64,000 nt of DNA from Streptomyces natalensis ATCC 27448. GTDB taxonomy: Bacteria; Actinomycetota; Actinomycetes; Streptomycetales; Streptomycetaceae. Within the stretch, counting starts at the first letter, position 1, and the number at the start of each line of letters is the position of its first letter. A program made the translations under genes and the position numbers. Shown one piece after another: positions 1 through 9,278 of this stretch. The stretch is taken from positions 744,001-808,000 of the forward strand of contig NZ_JRKI01000029.1 of assembly GCF_000935125.1 (NCBI RefSeq), given 5' to 3'. A model generated the notes under the pieces. It made no database searches. It saw nothing but the letters and a program-made list of their open reading frames with translations, and was not told the DNA's origin.

Positions 1-2
1 GG

Positions 3-2183
3 TCGATGGGCGTGCTGCCGCTGGGCGGGGACACGCAGCGGCTGGGCTGTCTGGTGGTCGTGGACAAGCGCCCGGACGCCTTCGGCGCGGACCGGCGGCG
101 CCTGCTGGAGCTGCACGCCGACCAGGTCGCGGCGGGGCTGGAGGCGGTGGCGGCCCGGGACCTGGGGCGGGCGCAGGCGGCCGGCGGCGGGCGGCTGGGA
201 CCGGGGCTGGAAACACTGCGGGGCGGCGCGTTCACCCTGGGCCTGAGCACCGGGCGGATCGCCGCGGATGCGCAGGTCCTGGCGCTGTTCGGGATTGCAC
301 CGGAGGGGTTCGACGGGCGGGTGGAGACGCTGCTGGCGCGGACCGCGCCGGACGATGTGCCCGCGCTGATGGCGATCGTGGAACCGGACCGGCTGCCCAC
401 GCCCGGCCAGCAGCTGTCGTTCCGGATCCGCCGCCCCAATGGCGAGCTGCGCTGGCTGAGCCTGCGCTGCCACGTGCTGATGGGCGCCACGGGGGCGCCG
501 GAGCGGGTGCTGGGCGTGGTCGCCGATGCGGCCTCCCTGCGGCCCACTGCCGACGAGGTCGCCATTGTGCGGCGGCTGTCGGCGGCGCTGGCCGGGGCGA
601 CGACCATCCGGGAGGTGAGCCGGGTGGTGGTCGCGGCGCTGCGGAGGCCGCTGGGCGCCTCCCGCGTGGCGGTCGCCGAACTGGAGGCCGACCGGTTCGT
701 GGTCACGGTCCTCGATCCCCCCGAACCCGACGCCTGGCCCGAGGAATGGCGCAGCGAATGGCGCTCCGAGTGGCCCGACGCCTCCCGTCACCGGCTGCCC
801 ACGCTGGAGGCCGCGCTACGGGCCGGGCAGGTGGCCCTGTGGCCTCCGGGGGCCGCCCTGGAACCGGGTCTGGCGGATGTCGGGCCCGGCGGGCTGGCCG
901 TGCTGCCGCTGCCGGCCGACGGCCGGATGGCCGGGGTGTGCCTGGTCGGCTGGGACGAGGAGCACCGGTTCGGGCCGGAGGAACGCTCGCTGCTGACCGC
1001 GACCGCGGGGCTGGCAGGCCAGGCACTGGTGCGGGCGCGGGCGCTGGACGCCGGGCACGAGCTGACCACGATGCTCCAGCGCAGTCTGCTGCCGCGCAAG
1101 CTGCCCAAGCTCGCGGGCGGGGTGGCCGCCGCCCGTTATCTGCCGGCCACCGTGGGCCTGGAGGTGGGGGGCGACTGGTACGACGTCATTCCGCTGTCCG
1201 ACGGGCATGTGGCGCTGGTCATCGGCGATGTGGAGGGCCACAGCGCGGGCGCGGCCTCGATCATGGGCCAGATGCGCACCGCGATCCGGGCGTATGCGGT
1301 GGAGGGCCATCCGCCGGACGTGGTGGTCTCCCACACCAACCGGCTGCTCGTCGGCATGGAGACGGATCTGTTCGCCACCTGCTGCTATGTCGATCTGGAC
1401 ATGGAGGAGGGCATCGCCTGGTTCGTACGGGCCGGGCACCTGCCGCCGCTGCTGCGGCATCCCGACGGCCGTACGGAGGAGATGGAGATTGCGGGCGGGC
1501 CGCCGCTGGGGGTGGTCGCCGACGGGGAGTTCCCGCTGACCGAGGTCGGTCTGGCGCCCGGCACCGTACTGGCGCTGCTGACCGACGGCCTGGCCGAGTC
1601 GGCGCACCTCCCGCTGGAGGAGGGGCTGCGCAAGGTCCGCGAGGTGCTGGGGGCGGCGGATCCGTCCGATGCCGGGCGGATGGCCGATGAGCTGCTGGGC
1701 AGCGCGAAGCGCCGCGATGACGACGTGGCCGTGCTGGTGCTGCGCTACGACGGGATGCGGGTGCGTCCGACCCGGGCCCGGTGGGCGGTGTGGCGGCTGC
1801 CGGACGCGGTGATGCACGCCCGCCGGTTCACCGCGCGCACCCTGCGCTCCTGGGAGGTGACCCAGGAGATGGATGTGGCGCTGCTGGTGGTGTCCGAGCT
1901 GGTCACCAACGCCATTGCGCATACGCAGGGCGAGGTGCGGCTCGATCTGACGCTGGTCGAGGACCGGCTGCGGATCGCGGTGAACGACGCCTCGCCGCGG
2001 GCGCCGGTCAAACCGGGGAGCGTGGACTGGGAGGCGACCGGCGGCCGCGGGCTGCTGCTCGTCGAGGCGATGTCGCTGGTGTGGGGCTCGGTGCCGCTCA
2101 GCGGCGGCAAGCAGGTGTGGAGCGAGATCGCGGTGTCGCCGCGGGAGCGGCAGGCCCAGGGCGGCGCGGAGGAGGGCGGCTGA
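3..2183 (+). CDS. PAS/GAF/SpoIIE phosphatase with C-terminal RsbW-like kinase domain (5' partial)
   Basis: Multi-domain signalling phosphatase, the kind that dephosphorylates anti-anti-sigma factors in partner-switching. The frame is open to the left edge, and the first ~50 residues look like the end of a GAF domain, so the true start lies outside the window and the ATG at 6 is probably internal. Visible order: GAF tail, PAS-like fold at about residues 65-170, GAF at about 180-345, SpoIIE/PP2C domain at about 350-600 (EVGGDWYDV, VIGDVEGHSA, LTDGLAE), then a HATPase_c domain at about 610-715 (SELVTNAIAHT, GGRGLLLVEAMS). Carrying both phosphatase and kinase-like modules in one chain is common in Streptomyces. 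Its stop is 1 nt from the sugar-binding protein ATG, so it may be co-transcribed with the ABC importer. Its partner is unknown. Confidence 0.9.
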   Translation, partial: SMGVLPLGGDTQRLGCLVVVDKRPDAFGADRRRLLELHADQVAAGLEAVAARDLGRAQAAGGGRLGPGLETLRGGAFTLGLSTGRIAADAQVLALFGIAPEGFDGRVETLLARTAPDDVPALMAIVEPDRLPTPGQQLSFRIRRPNGELRWLSLRCHVLMGATGAPERVLGVVADAASLRPTADEVAIVRRLSAALAGATTIREVSRVVVAALRRPLGASRVAVAELEADRFVVTVLDPPEPDAWPEEWRSEWRSEWPDASRHRLPTLEAALRAGQVALWPPGAALEPGLADVGPGGLAVLPLPADGRMAGVCLVGWDEEHRFGPEERSLLTATAGLAGQALVRARALDAGHELTTMLQRSLLPRKLPKLAGGVAAARYLPATVGLEVGGDWYDVIPLSDGHVALVIGDVEGHSAGAASIMGQMRTAIRAYAVEGHPPDVVVSHTNRLLVGMETDLFATCCYVDLDMEEGIAWFVRAGHLPPLLRHPDGRTEEMEIAGGPPLGVVADGEFPLTEVGLAPGTVLALLTDGLAESAHLPLEEGLRKVREVLGAADPSDAGRMADELLGSAKRRDDDVAVLVLRYDGMRVRPTRARWAVWRLPDAVMHARRFTARTLRSWEVTQEMDVALLVVSELVTNAIAHTQGEVRLDLTLVEDRLRIAVNDASPRAPVKPGSVDWEATGGRGLLLVEAMSLVWGSVPLSGGKQVWSEIAVSPRERQAQGGAEEGG

Positions 2184-2184
2184 G

Positions 2185-3282
2185 ATGGGCCTCGGCATCC
2201 GGCACGCCGTCGTCGTCCTGGCCGGGCTGTGTCTGGCCGTCGGAGCCGGCGCCTGCGGACTGGCCCGTGAGGCGGGCGGATCGAACCAGCACCCGGCCGG
2301 CGGCCTGACGATCGGTCTGCTGCTGCCCGACTACACCTCCCGGATGCAGAAGTTCGACAAGCCGCTGGTCGAGAAGCGGATTCAGGAGCGGTGCCCGGCC
2401 TGCCGGGTGGAGTTCGCCAGCGCGCAGCACGATGTGGCCACGCAGCAGGCGCAGGTCGACGCGATGATCACCAAGGGGGTCAAGGTGATGATCCTCGACG
2501 CCGTCGACTCCAGATCCCTGCGCCACTCCATCGAGAACGCCCACCGGGCGGGCATCAAGGTCATCGCCTACGACCGTCTCGCGGAGGGCCCGATCTCCGG
2601 CTATGTCTCCTTCGACGGGGACCGGGTCGGCCGGCTCCAGGGCCAGGAGCTGCTGCGGGCGATGGGCGCCAAGGCGCACGGCGGCCAGATCGTCATGATG
2701 AACGGGGACGTCAGCGACCCCAATTCCGCCTGGTTCCGGCAGGGCGCGCTGGCCGTGCTGCGCGGCAGGGTGCACATCGGCAAGGCGTACGAGACCACCG
2801 GATGGCGGCCGGAGGTCGCCCACACCAATATGTCCGGCGCCATTTCGGCCCTGGGCGCCGACCGTATCGACGGGGTGCTGTCCGCCAACGACGGTCTGGC
2901 CGCGGGCGTCATCTCCGCGATGAAGGCCGCCAAGATGCAGCCGCTGCCGCCGGTCACCGGACAGGACGTCGAGCTCTCCGCCATCCAGCGCATCGTCCGG
3001 GGCGAGCAGTACATGAGCGTCTACAAGCCCTTCGTGTACGAGGCGAACGCCGCCGCCGACATGGCCGTCGCACTGGTCCACGGCAAGAGCCTGGCCCCCA
3101 TCACCCGGCACACGGTCAACAGCCCCACGACGCGGGGCGTCCCGGCCGTGCTGCTCACACCGATCGCGGTGACGGTGCACAACGTCAAAGGCACCCTCGT
3201 CAAGGACGGGATGTACACGGTCGATCAGATCTGCACGCCCCCATACGCGGCCGCCTGCGCGAAGGCCGGCCTCACCAGATAA
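2185..3282 (+). CDS. Sugar ABC transporter substrate-binding lipoprotein (xylose/ribose type)
   Basis: Periplasmic-binding-protein type I fold that would capture a sugar outside the membrane and deliver it to the permease at 4069-5325. The N-terminus is a lipoprotein signal: a hydrophobic stretch ending in GAGAC, so Cys about 21 is the predicted lipid anchor. The body follows the XylF pattern: IGLLLPD at the first strand, QVDAMITKGVKVMIL, a hinge region with IKVIAYDRL, and a C-terminal VTGQDVELSAIQRIVRGEQYM region. It is the first gene of a three-gene importer and starts 1 nt after the SpoIIE phosphatase stop. Xylose-like specificity is inferred only from overall resemblance. Confidence 0.9.
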   Translation: MGLGIRHAVVVLAGLCLAVGAGACGLAREAGGSNQHPAGGLTIGLLLPDYTSRMQKFDKPLVEKRIQERCPACRVEFASAQHDVATQQAQVDAMITKGVKVMILDAVDSRSLRHSIENAHRAGIKVIAYDRLAEGPISGYVSFDGDRVGRLQGQELLRAMGAKAHGGQIVMMNGDVSDPNSAWFRQGALAVLRGRVHIGKAYETTGWRPEVAHTNMSGAISALGADRIDGVLSANDGLAAGVISAMKAAKMQPLPPVTGQDVELSAIQRIVRGEQYMSVYKPFVYEANAAADMAVALVHGKSLAPITRHTVNSPTTRGVPAVLLTPIAVTVHNVKGTLVKDGMYTVDQICTPPYAAACAKAGLTR

Positions 3283-3292
3283 GGCGGTATCC

Positions 3293-4072
3293 ATGTCCGC
3301 TCCGCCGCTGCTGGCGCTGCACGGGATCTTCAAACGGTTCGGCGCCGTCCAGGCCCTCCAGGACGTCGAGCTGGAGATCCGCGCCGGGCAGGTCGTCGCG
3401 CTGGTGGGCGACAACGGCGCGGGCAAGTCGACGCTGGTCAAGGTGATCGCCGGGGTCGCTCCGGCCGATGCGGGCATGATCGAGTGGGACGGCCGTCCGG
3501 TCCACATCACCCGCCCGCACGACGCCCGGAACATGGGCATCGCCGCCGTTTACCAGGACCTCGCGCTCTGCGACAACCTCGATGTGGTCGGCAATCTCTT
3601 CCTCGGCCGCGAGATCCACCGCGCGGGTGTGCTGGACGAGGTGGAGATGGAGCGCGTCACCCTGGAGCTGCTCGACACCCTCGCCATCCGGATGCCCGGC
3701 GTCCGGCGGCCGGTCGCCTCGCTGTCCGGAGGCCAGCGCCAGACCGTGGCGATCTCCCGTTCGCTGCTGGGCGCGCCCCGTCTGGTGCTGCTCGACGAGC
3801 CGACCGCGTCCCTGGGCATCGAGCAGACCTCCCAGGTCCTGGACATGGTCGACCAGCTGCGGGAACGCGGGCTGGGGGTGCTGCTGGTCAGCCACAACAT
3901 GGGCGATGTCAAGGCCGTCGCGGACTGGGTGGCGGTGCTGCGGCTGGGCCGCAACAACGGGTTCTTCGATGTGACCAGCACCTCGCACGAGCAGATCATC
4001 TCGTCCATCACCGGGGCCACCGACAACGCCGTCACACGCCGTCAGACACACGGGTGGGAGCTGGAGCTGTGA
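3293..4072 (+). CDS. Sugar ABC transporter ATP-binding protein
   Basis: ATPase that powers the sugar importer. One nucleotide-binding domain of 259 residues: Walker A GDNGAGKST (about 39-47), signature LSGGQRQ (about 145), Walker B LVLLDEPTA, and the switch His in LLVSHNM. Most ribose/xylose ATPases (RbsA/XylG) are duplicated two-domain proteins of ~500 residues; this is the single-domain (FrcA-like) form, so a homodimer is expected. It starts 10 nt after the binding-protein stop and its last four bases (GTGA, 4069-4072) also hold the permease start, indicating translational coupling. Confidence 0.92.
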   Translation: MSAPPLLALHGIFKRFGAVQALQDVELEIRAGQVVALVGDNGAGKSTLVKVIAGVAPADAGMIEWDGRPVHITRPHDARNMGIAAVYQDLALCDNLDVVGNLFLGREIHRAGVLDEVEMERVTLELLDTLAIRMPGVRRPVASLSGGQRQTVAISRSLLGAPRLVLLDEPTASLGIEQTSQVLDMVDQLRERGLGVLLVSHNMGDVKAVADWVAVLRLGRNNGFFDVTSTSHEQIISSITGATDNAVTRRQTHGWELEL

Positions 4073-5325
4073 GCCGCACCTGGACGCCGGGAAAGCACAA
4101 GCCGGCCGACACCGCGCCCCGGCCGCCGGGACGGTTCGGGCACCGCGTACGGGGCGCCGCCGCCTCCCTGGGCCGCCGCTTCCGCAGCGGCGAACTCGGC
4201 TCGGTCCCCGTCGTGCTCGGCCTGCTCATCGTCTGGATCATCTTCGAGGCGCTCAACGCCGACTTCCTCTCCCCGCGCAATCTCTCCAACCTCAGCGTGG
4301 ACATCGTCGGCACCGGCCTGATCTCGATCGGCATCGTCTTCGTCCTGCTGCTCGGCGAGATCGATCTCTCGGTCGGGTCGGTGAGCGGTCTGGCGGCGGC
4401 CGCCTTCGCCGTACTGAACGTCAACCGGGGGATGGCGGAAGGGCTCGCGGTGCTCCTGGCCGTGCTCGCGGGCACCGCCATCGGCGCCGTCCAGGGGTTC
4501 TTCTTCGCGAAGGTCGGTGTGCCGTCCTTCGTGGTGACCCTGGCGGGCCTGCTGGGCTGGAACGGGCTGATGCTCTACATCCTGGGCACCAGCGGCACCA
4601 TCAACCTCTCCGACAAGGGCCTGGTCGCCATGCTGACCGGCCACTACTTCACCCATGTCGCCGCCGCCTACGGCCTGGCGGCCCTCGGCACCGCCGGGTA
4701 CTTCCTCGCCTCGTACCACGACGCCCGGCGCCGGCAGGCGGCCGGCGTACCGTACCGGCCGATGCGCGGGATCGTGTGGCGCACGGCCCTGCTCGCCGCG
4801 ATCGCCCTCGCCGTGGCATGGGTCCTCAACCAGTTCGAGGGCCTGCCCCTGGCGCTGCTGATCTTCCTGGTCTTCCTGGTGGGCCTGGACTGTGTGCTGC
4901 GCCGTACGCCCTACGGACGGATGATCTTCGCCCTGGGCGGCAGCGTCGAGGCCGCCCGCCGTACCGGCCTCAACGTCGCCCTGGTGCGGATCTCGGTCTT
5001 CATGATCTCCGGCACCATGGCCGCGATCGGCGGCCTGTTCCTGGCCTCCCGGGTCTCTTCGGCCAGCCAGACCTCGGGCTCGGGCAATCTGCTGATGGAC
5101 GCCATCGCCGCCGCGGTCATCGGCGGGACCAGCATGTTCGGCGGCCGCGGCCGCACCTGGTCGGCGCTGCTGGGGGTGCTGGTCATCCAGTCGATCGCCT
5201 CCGGCGTGGCCCTCATGGGCATCCAGACCGCCGTCCAGTTCATGATCACCGGCGGGGTGCTGCTCGTCGCCGTGGTCATCGACTCGCTCTCGCGCCGCGC
5301 CCAGAAGGCCCACGGCCGGGTGTGA
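4069..5325 (+). CDS. Sugar ABC transporter permease
   Basis: Membrane channel of the sugar importer, BPD_transp_2 (RbsC/XylH-like) family, 418 residues. I place the start at GTG 4069, overlapping the ATPase stop; the frame stays open further left but only as a shadow of the ATPase gene. About ten hydrophobic segments follow a basic cytosolic N-terminus (RRFRSGELG). The family hallmarks GEIDLSVGSVSGL near residue 100 and AVIGGTSMFGGRG near residue 350 are present. A 60-residue stretch around 200-260 with a basic loop (YHDARRRQAAG) is longer than in RbsC and like XylH. It is the last gene of the importer. Confidence 0.92.
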   Translation: MSRTWTPGKHKPADTAPRPPGRFGHRVRGAAASLGRRFRSGELGSVPVVLGLLIVWIIFEALNADFLSPRNLSNLSVDIVGTGLISIGIVFVLLLGEIDLSVGSVSGLAAAAFAVLNVNRGMAEGLAVLLAVLAGTAIGAVQGFFFAKVGVPSFVVTLAGLLGWNGLMLYILGTSGTINLSDKGLVAMLTGHYFTHVAAAYGLAALGTAGYFLASYHDARRRQAAGVPYRPMRGIVWRTALLAAIALAVAWVLNQFEGLPLALLIFLVFLVGLDCVLRRTPYGRMIFALGGSVEAARRTGLNVALVRISVFMISGTMAAIGGLFLASRVSSASQTSGSGNLLMDAIAAAVIGGTSMFGGRGRTWSALLGVLVIQSIASGVALMGIQTAVQFMITGGVLLVAVVIDSLSRRAQKAHGRV

Positions 5326-5531
5326 GGCGGCGGCCCCGGCCATGACCCATCGGACGGGCCCTACCACGGCCTGGCGCCTTCGGCGAGCGCAGCGCGGCAC
5401 CCGGTGGGGGCATTCCGGCGCGGTTGCGGATGGCGTTCCTCTGCGCAAAGCATGGAGAGGAATGTGCGCTCTCGAAACATCTTCCCGACATGCCTTCTCG
5501 AAAAGCCTCTGCTCGAAGGGACGGCAACCTC

Positions 5532-6116
5532 ATGGTCATGGAATACGGACAGCATTGGGGCTTCGCCGCCGACAGCGGCCGCCTCGGCGCGGCGGTCGGT
5601 GAGGCCATGCGTGCCGTGGAGGCCCTGAGCGATACGGTCGAATACGCCCCGGAGGGCTATCAGCAGGCCCTGGACGCCCTGCGCCGCTACCCCGACGAGG
5701 AAGTCACCGCGGTGTTGCGGCGCGGCTGGGAAACCCTGCCGGAGTCCGCCTATCCCGACCGCTGGGGCGTCGTCCAGGTGCTCACGGACCTCCGGCTCAC
5801 CTCCGCCACGGAGGTGTTCGAGACGATACTGACCACGCCCATCCCGCCCGAGCGCACCCCGCAGTACCCCTACCCCTATTCCACCGTCGGGGAGGAAATC
5901 ACCCTCCGCACCACGGCCGTTGAAGGGCTGACCCGCCTGGCCGCGCAGGACGATCCCGGTGCCGTGGACCTCCTCATCCGGCATGTCACCGATGACGACC
6001 GCAGCATTCAGACCGCGTGTGTGCGGGCGCTGCGGGACCTGGGCGAGGACGCCGGGGTCGATGTGTCGCCCCTGGTGCCGGACGAGGTCCAGGAGTTGCT
6101 GCGGCGACCGGGCTGA
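5532..6116 (+). CDS. HEAT-repeat-like protein of unknown function
   Basis: Soluble, mostly helical protein of about 194 residues with no catalytic motif. The C-terminal half (ITLRTTAVEGLTRLA, DPGAVDLLIRHVTDDDRSIQTACVRALRDLG) reads like two HEAT/PBS-type helical repeats, which usually mediate protein-protein contact. I place the start at ATG 5532 because GAAGG lies about 12 nt upstream; the frame opens at 5424, but the intervening 36 residues are Cys/Arg-rich and unlike the rest. A second ATG at 5538 is possible. It stands between the sugar importer and an Asp23 gene, 22 nt before the latter, so the two may be co-transcribed. Function unknown. Confidence 0.65.
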   Translation: MVMEYGQHWGFAADSGRLGAAVGEAMRAVEALSDTVEYAPEGYQQALDALRRYPDEEVTAVLRRGWETLPESAYPDRWGVVQVLTDLRLTSATEVFETILTTPIPPERTPQYPYPYSTVGEEITLRTTAVEGLTRLAAQDDPGAVDLLIRHVTDDDRSIQTACVRALRDLGEDAGVDVSPLVPDEVQELLRRPG

Positions 6117-6138
6117 CGGGTCGAAAGGATGATGCGCC

Positions 6139-6534
6139 ATGACCGACATCCAGGACCGCGGGCAGACGACCATCGCCGACGTCGTCGTCGCCAAGGTCGC
6201 CTACCTGGCCGCTGTGGACGTCCCCGGCGTCCACGCGCTGGGCAGCGGAATCTCCCGGTCCGTCGGGGCGCTGCGCAAACGCGTCCCCGGAGGACCGGCA
6301 ACCACCGTGCACGGCGTGAAGGTCGAGGTCGGCGAGAAACAGGCGGCGGTCGATCTGGACCTCATCGTCGAGTACGGCGAGATCATCCGCGAAGTGGCCG
6401 GTGCCGTACGGGAGAGCGTGATCCTCGCCGTCGAGCGGATGACCGGCTTCGAGGTGGTCGAGGTCAACACCGCGGTGAGCGACGTCAAGCTGCCCGAAGA
6501 GGAGGAGGAGGCCGAGGCGGAACGCGTGCGGTAG
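6139..6534 (+). CDS. Asp23/Gls24 family envelope stress protein
   Basis: Small acidic protein (131 residues) of the Asp23/Gls24 family, which associates with the cell envelope and accumulates under alkaline or general stress. The family core is visible: TTIADVVVAKVAYLAAVDVPGVHALG, then VDLDLIVEYGEIIREVAGAVRESVILAVERMTGFEVVEVNTAVSDVKLP. The C-terminus is a run of Glu (EEEEEAEAE). A GAAAGGATG sequence 6-14 nt upstream serves as ribosome site. In Streptomyces these genes often lie in clusters of several Asp23 proteins; here there is only one. Confidence 0.88.
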   Translation: MTDIQDRGQTTIADVVVAKVAYLAAVDVPGVHALGSGISRSVGALRKRVPGGPATTVHGVKVEVGEKQAAVDLDLIVEYGEIIREVAGAVRESVILAVERMTGFEVVEVNTAVSDVKLPEEEEEAEAERVR

Positions 6535-6539
6535 CGCGC

Positions 6540-6565
6540 CCGCCCCGCGTGCGGGAGCGGGGCGG
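6540..6565. terminator. GC hairpin between convergent genes
   Basis: Inverted repeat CCGCCCCG (6540-6547) / CGGGGCGG (6558-6565) with a 10-nt loop, lying between the Asp23 stop and the 3' end of the oppositely oriented peptidase gene. No T-run follows, as is usual in this GC range. Likely bidirectional terminator. Confidence 0.5.
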
Positions 6566-6597
6566 TCCGCAGCGCCCCGCTCAGCTCGGCCTCAGCC

Positions 6598-8628
6598 TCA
6601 GCCGGTCGTCGTCAGACCGTGCCGGGCCAGCAGCGGTCCGAGGTCCGGATCGCGGCCGACCACGGCGCGGAACGCCGCCATCGGATCGACGCCGGCGCCC
6701 CTGCCGAGCAGTTCGCGGCGGAAGATCTCGCCGCTCTCGCGCACCGTCTTGCCGTTCTCCCCGAACCAGCGCACGGTGTCGGCGTCCAGTACCTCGGCCC
6801 AGCGGTAGCCGTAGTACCCGGCCGCATAGCCGCCGGCGAAGATATGGGCGAAGTAGCCGGTGCGGTAGCGCGGCGGGATCGCGGGCAGGGCGACGCCGTA
6901 GCGCTCCAGCGCGGCCCGCTCGAACGCCTCGGCGCCGTCCGCGTCAGGCAGTTCACCGTCGGCGGGCAGGGTGTGCCAGGCCCAGTCGAGGAGCGCGGCC
7001 GCCAGATGCTCCACCACCCGGAAGCCGACGCCGAAGTCCTCCGCCTCGCGCAGCCGGGCCGGCAGATCGGACGGCATGGGCTCGCCGGTGCGGTGATGCC
7101 GGGCGTAACGGGCCAGCACCTCGGGCCACTCCGCCCACATCTCGTTGACCTGGGAGGGGAACTCCACGAAGTCACGCGGCACACGGGTGCCCGACAGCAG
7201 CGGATAGCGCACGTCGGAGAAGAGTCCGTGCAGCGCGTGGCCGAACTCGTGGAAGAGGGTGGTGACCTCGCTCCAGGTCATCAGCACGGGCTCGCCGGCC
7301 GGCGGACTGGCGATGTTGAGGTTGTTGATGACCACCGGTTTGTGGCCCAGCAGCCGGGACTGGGGTACGAGGGAGTCCATCCAGGCACCGCCGCGTTTGG
7401 ACGCGCGGGCGAAGAAGTCGCCGATGTAGAGCCCGAGCGGGGTGCCGTCCGCCTCGAACGCCTCGAAGACCCGGGCGTCGGGGTGGTGGGCGGCCAGATC
7501 GCGGCGCTCGGCGAAGGTGATGCCGTAGACCAGCTCCGCGGCATGGAAGACGCCGTCCCACAGCACCTTCTCCAGCTCCAGGTACGGGCGGAGCGCGGCC
7601 GCGTCCACGGCGAAGCGCTCCTTGCGGATCCGCTCGGAGTAGAACTGCCAGTCGGCCGCGCGGATCCCGGCCACCCCGGCGGCCTCGGCCAGCTCCGCGC
7701 CCTCGCGCTCGGCGTTGGCGACGGCCGGGCCGATCATCCGGGCGAACATCTCCTCGACGGCCTCGGTGGTGCCCGCGGTCCCGTCGGCGACCACCCAGGC
7801 GGCATGGCTGGGGTGGCCGAGCAGCGCGGCCCGTTCGGCGCGCAGGGTGGCCAGCCGGACGGCGACCGGGCCGTTGCTGACCAGTCCGCGCCCCAGGGAG
7901 GCGGCAAGCAGCCGCTCGCGCAGGCCCGGGTCGGTCAGGGAGGCGAGCTGGCTCTGGTTGGAGAAGTTCTTGAGGCTGAGCAGGAACCCTTCGCGGCCCC
8001 GGGCCCGGGCGTCCTCGGCGGCGGCCGCGATCTCGTCCTCGGGCAGGCCGGCCAGCTCCTCCGCGCTGTCCACGGCCACGGCGGCCGCGGCGGTGTCCGC
8101 ACGCAGATTCTGCTGGAACTGCGTGCACAGCGAGGCGATTTCGGCGTTCAGCTCGCGCAGCCGTCCCTGCTGCTGCGGGGTGAGCCGGGCCCCGGCCCGG
8201 ATGCGCAGGGTGTGGTGGCGCTCCAGGACACGCGACTGCTCCTCGTCCAGTCCGAGCTGTTCGCGCCGGGCATGGAGGGCGTCGAGCCGGGCGAACAGGG
8301 CCGGATCCAGGAGCAGGGCGTCGTCGTGCGCGGCCAGCCGGGGGGCGATCTCGGCCTCGATCGCCTGGAAGGCGGCGTCGGTGTCCGAGCTTGCCTTGTT
8401 GCTGAACACCCTCCGCACCCGGCCGAGCACGGCGCCGCTGCGCTCCAGCGCCTCGACGGTGTTCTCGAAGGTCGGGGGCTCGGTGGCGGCGCCGATGGCC
8501 GCCACCTCGGCCAGCTGCTCGGACATGCCGCGCTCGAAGGCCGGCAGGAAGTGCTCCTGCCGGATGCGCGCGAACGGCGGCAGCTCGTAGGGCAGTTCGC
8601 TCGGCTGGAAGAAGGGATTCGACGTCAC
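6598..8628 (-). CDS. M3 family oligopeptidase / peptidyl-dipeptidase (Dcp-like)
   Basis: Zinc metallopeptidase of 676 residues that cleaves short peptides in the cytosol; length and sequence fit bacterial Dcp/oligopeptidase A. The zinc site HEFGH is at residues 460-464 in FHEFGHALHGLF, with H460, E461 and H464 as ligands/catalytic residues, and the third ligand is expected in the EMWAEWPEV region about 25-30 residues later. The N-terminal LPPFARIRQEHFLPAFERGM and C-terminal FAHIFAGGYAAGYYGYRWAEVLDAD blocks are M3 hallmarks. It is a single gene, convergent with the Asp23 gene. Confidence 0.94.
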   Translation of the reverse strand: MTSNPFFQPSELPYELPPFARIRQEHFLPAFERGMSEQLAEVAAIGAATEPPTFENTVEALERSGAVLGRVRRVFSNKASSDTDAAFQAIEAEIAPRLAAHDDALLLDPALFARLDALHARREQLGLDEEQSRVLERHHTLRIRAGARLTPQQQGRLRELNAEIASLCTQFQQNLRADTAAAAVAVDSAEELAGLPEDEIAAAAEDARARGREGFLLSLKNFSNQSQLASLTDPGLRERLLAASLGRGLVSNGPVAVRLATLRAERAALLGHPSHAAWVVADGTAGTTEAVEEMFARMIGPAVANAEREGAELAEAAGVAGIRAADWQFYSERIRKERFAVDAAALRPYLELEKVLWDGVFHAAELVYGITFAERRDLAAHHPDARVFEAFEADGTPLGLYIGDFFARASKRGGAWMDSLVPQSRLLGHKPVVINNLNIASPPAGEPVLMTWSEVTTLFHEFGHALHGLFSDVRYPLLSGTRVPRDFVEFPSQVNEMWAEWPEVLARYARHHRTGEPMPSDLPARLREAEDFGVGFRVVEHLAAALLDWAWHTLPADGELPDADGAEAFERAALERYGVALPAIPPRYRTGYFAHIFAGGYAAGYYGYRWAEVLDADTVRWFGENGKTVRESGEIFRRELLGRGAGVDPMAAFRAVVGRDPDLGPLLARHGLTTTG

Positions 8629-8814
8629 GAAATCGAGCGTACGCCCCGGAGCCGTCCCGGGTCCGGCGGTTGTGGACAGCGGCGGCCGGCGGGCCCGCCA
8701 CCGGCCGCCGCGTCCCTCACACCGCCCGGTTCATGCGGTCTCGTTCCCGCCGTCCTTCTGTCTCGCGGCCGGGGCGGCGTATCCGGCCGACTGCAAGCGG
8801 ATCCTCGCGGCGGC

Positions 8815-8845
8815 GGGGCGGGCGGGCGGGCGGGCGGGCGGGCGG
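8815..8845 (+). repeat. (GGGC)n tract, seven G-runs
   Basis: Seven runs of three or more G separated by single C bases, starting with GGGG at 8815-8818 and continuing as GGG at 8820, 8824, 8828, 8832, 8836 and 8840. It is a slippage-prone tetranucleotide repeat and a strong G-quadruplex candidate on the + strand, located just before the LysR remnant. Confidence 0.85.
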
Positions 8846-8862
8846 TGCAGCATGCGCGGGAG

Positions 8863-9174
8863 ATGACGCCCGGCTCTTTCGACGCCGTGGTCGACGCCTG
8901 CCGGGAGGCGGGCTTCCGCCCGGTGCTGGACGACACCGCCTCGGGTTCCCACGCCTGGGCCGGTGTCGCCGCCGGGCGCGGGATCAACCTCGTCGTGGCG
9001 TCGCCGGCCCATCAGCTCCCGCGCGGCATCACGCTCGTACCGCTGGCCGAGCCCCGCCCCGGCCTGCGGATCGACGCCGTCTGGCGGGCCGACCAGCCGC
9101 ATCCGGCGGTGCCCGGTTTTCTGCACGCCTGCGCCGAACCGGCCCGGCGGAAGGGGTGGCCGACGGGCGGGTGA
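8863..9174 (+). pseudogene. C-terminal remnant of a LysR-type regulator
   Basis: About 103 residues that match only the end of a LysR effector-binding domain: FDAVVDACREAGFRP, then AWAGVAAGRGINLVVASPA, ITLVPLAEP, and a final IDAVWRADQPHPAVPGFLHA. No helix-turn-helix or first half of the effector domain is found upstream in any frame; the preceding sequence is the (GGGC)n tract. It could in principle be translated from ATG 8863, but without a DNA-binding domain it should not function as a regulator. I interpret it as a decayed gene. Confidence 0.6.
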
Positions 9175-9278
9175 CGGGGCGGTCACAGGGGGCGATCCTT
9201 CGACATGCCGGGGACCGCGGAGCCTGGTTGGCTGAGAGATGAGGTAGGGCGACTTTCGCCAACGACCAAGGAGTGATC

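Noticed and set aside
816..2198. Long minus-strand open frames opposite the SpoIIE gene and many others like it (for example 4042-5448, 11289-12809, 24904-27438, 35395-37995, 43161-46589, 46270-48978).
   Set aside because: They lie opposite genes with clear protein families, have low-complexity Arg/His/Gly/Pro composition and no domain features; they are by-products of high GC3 coding.
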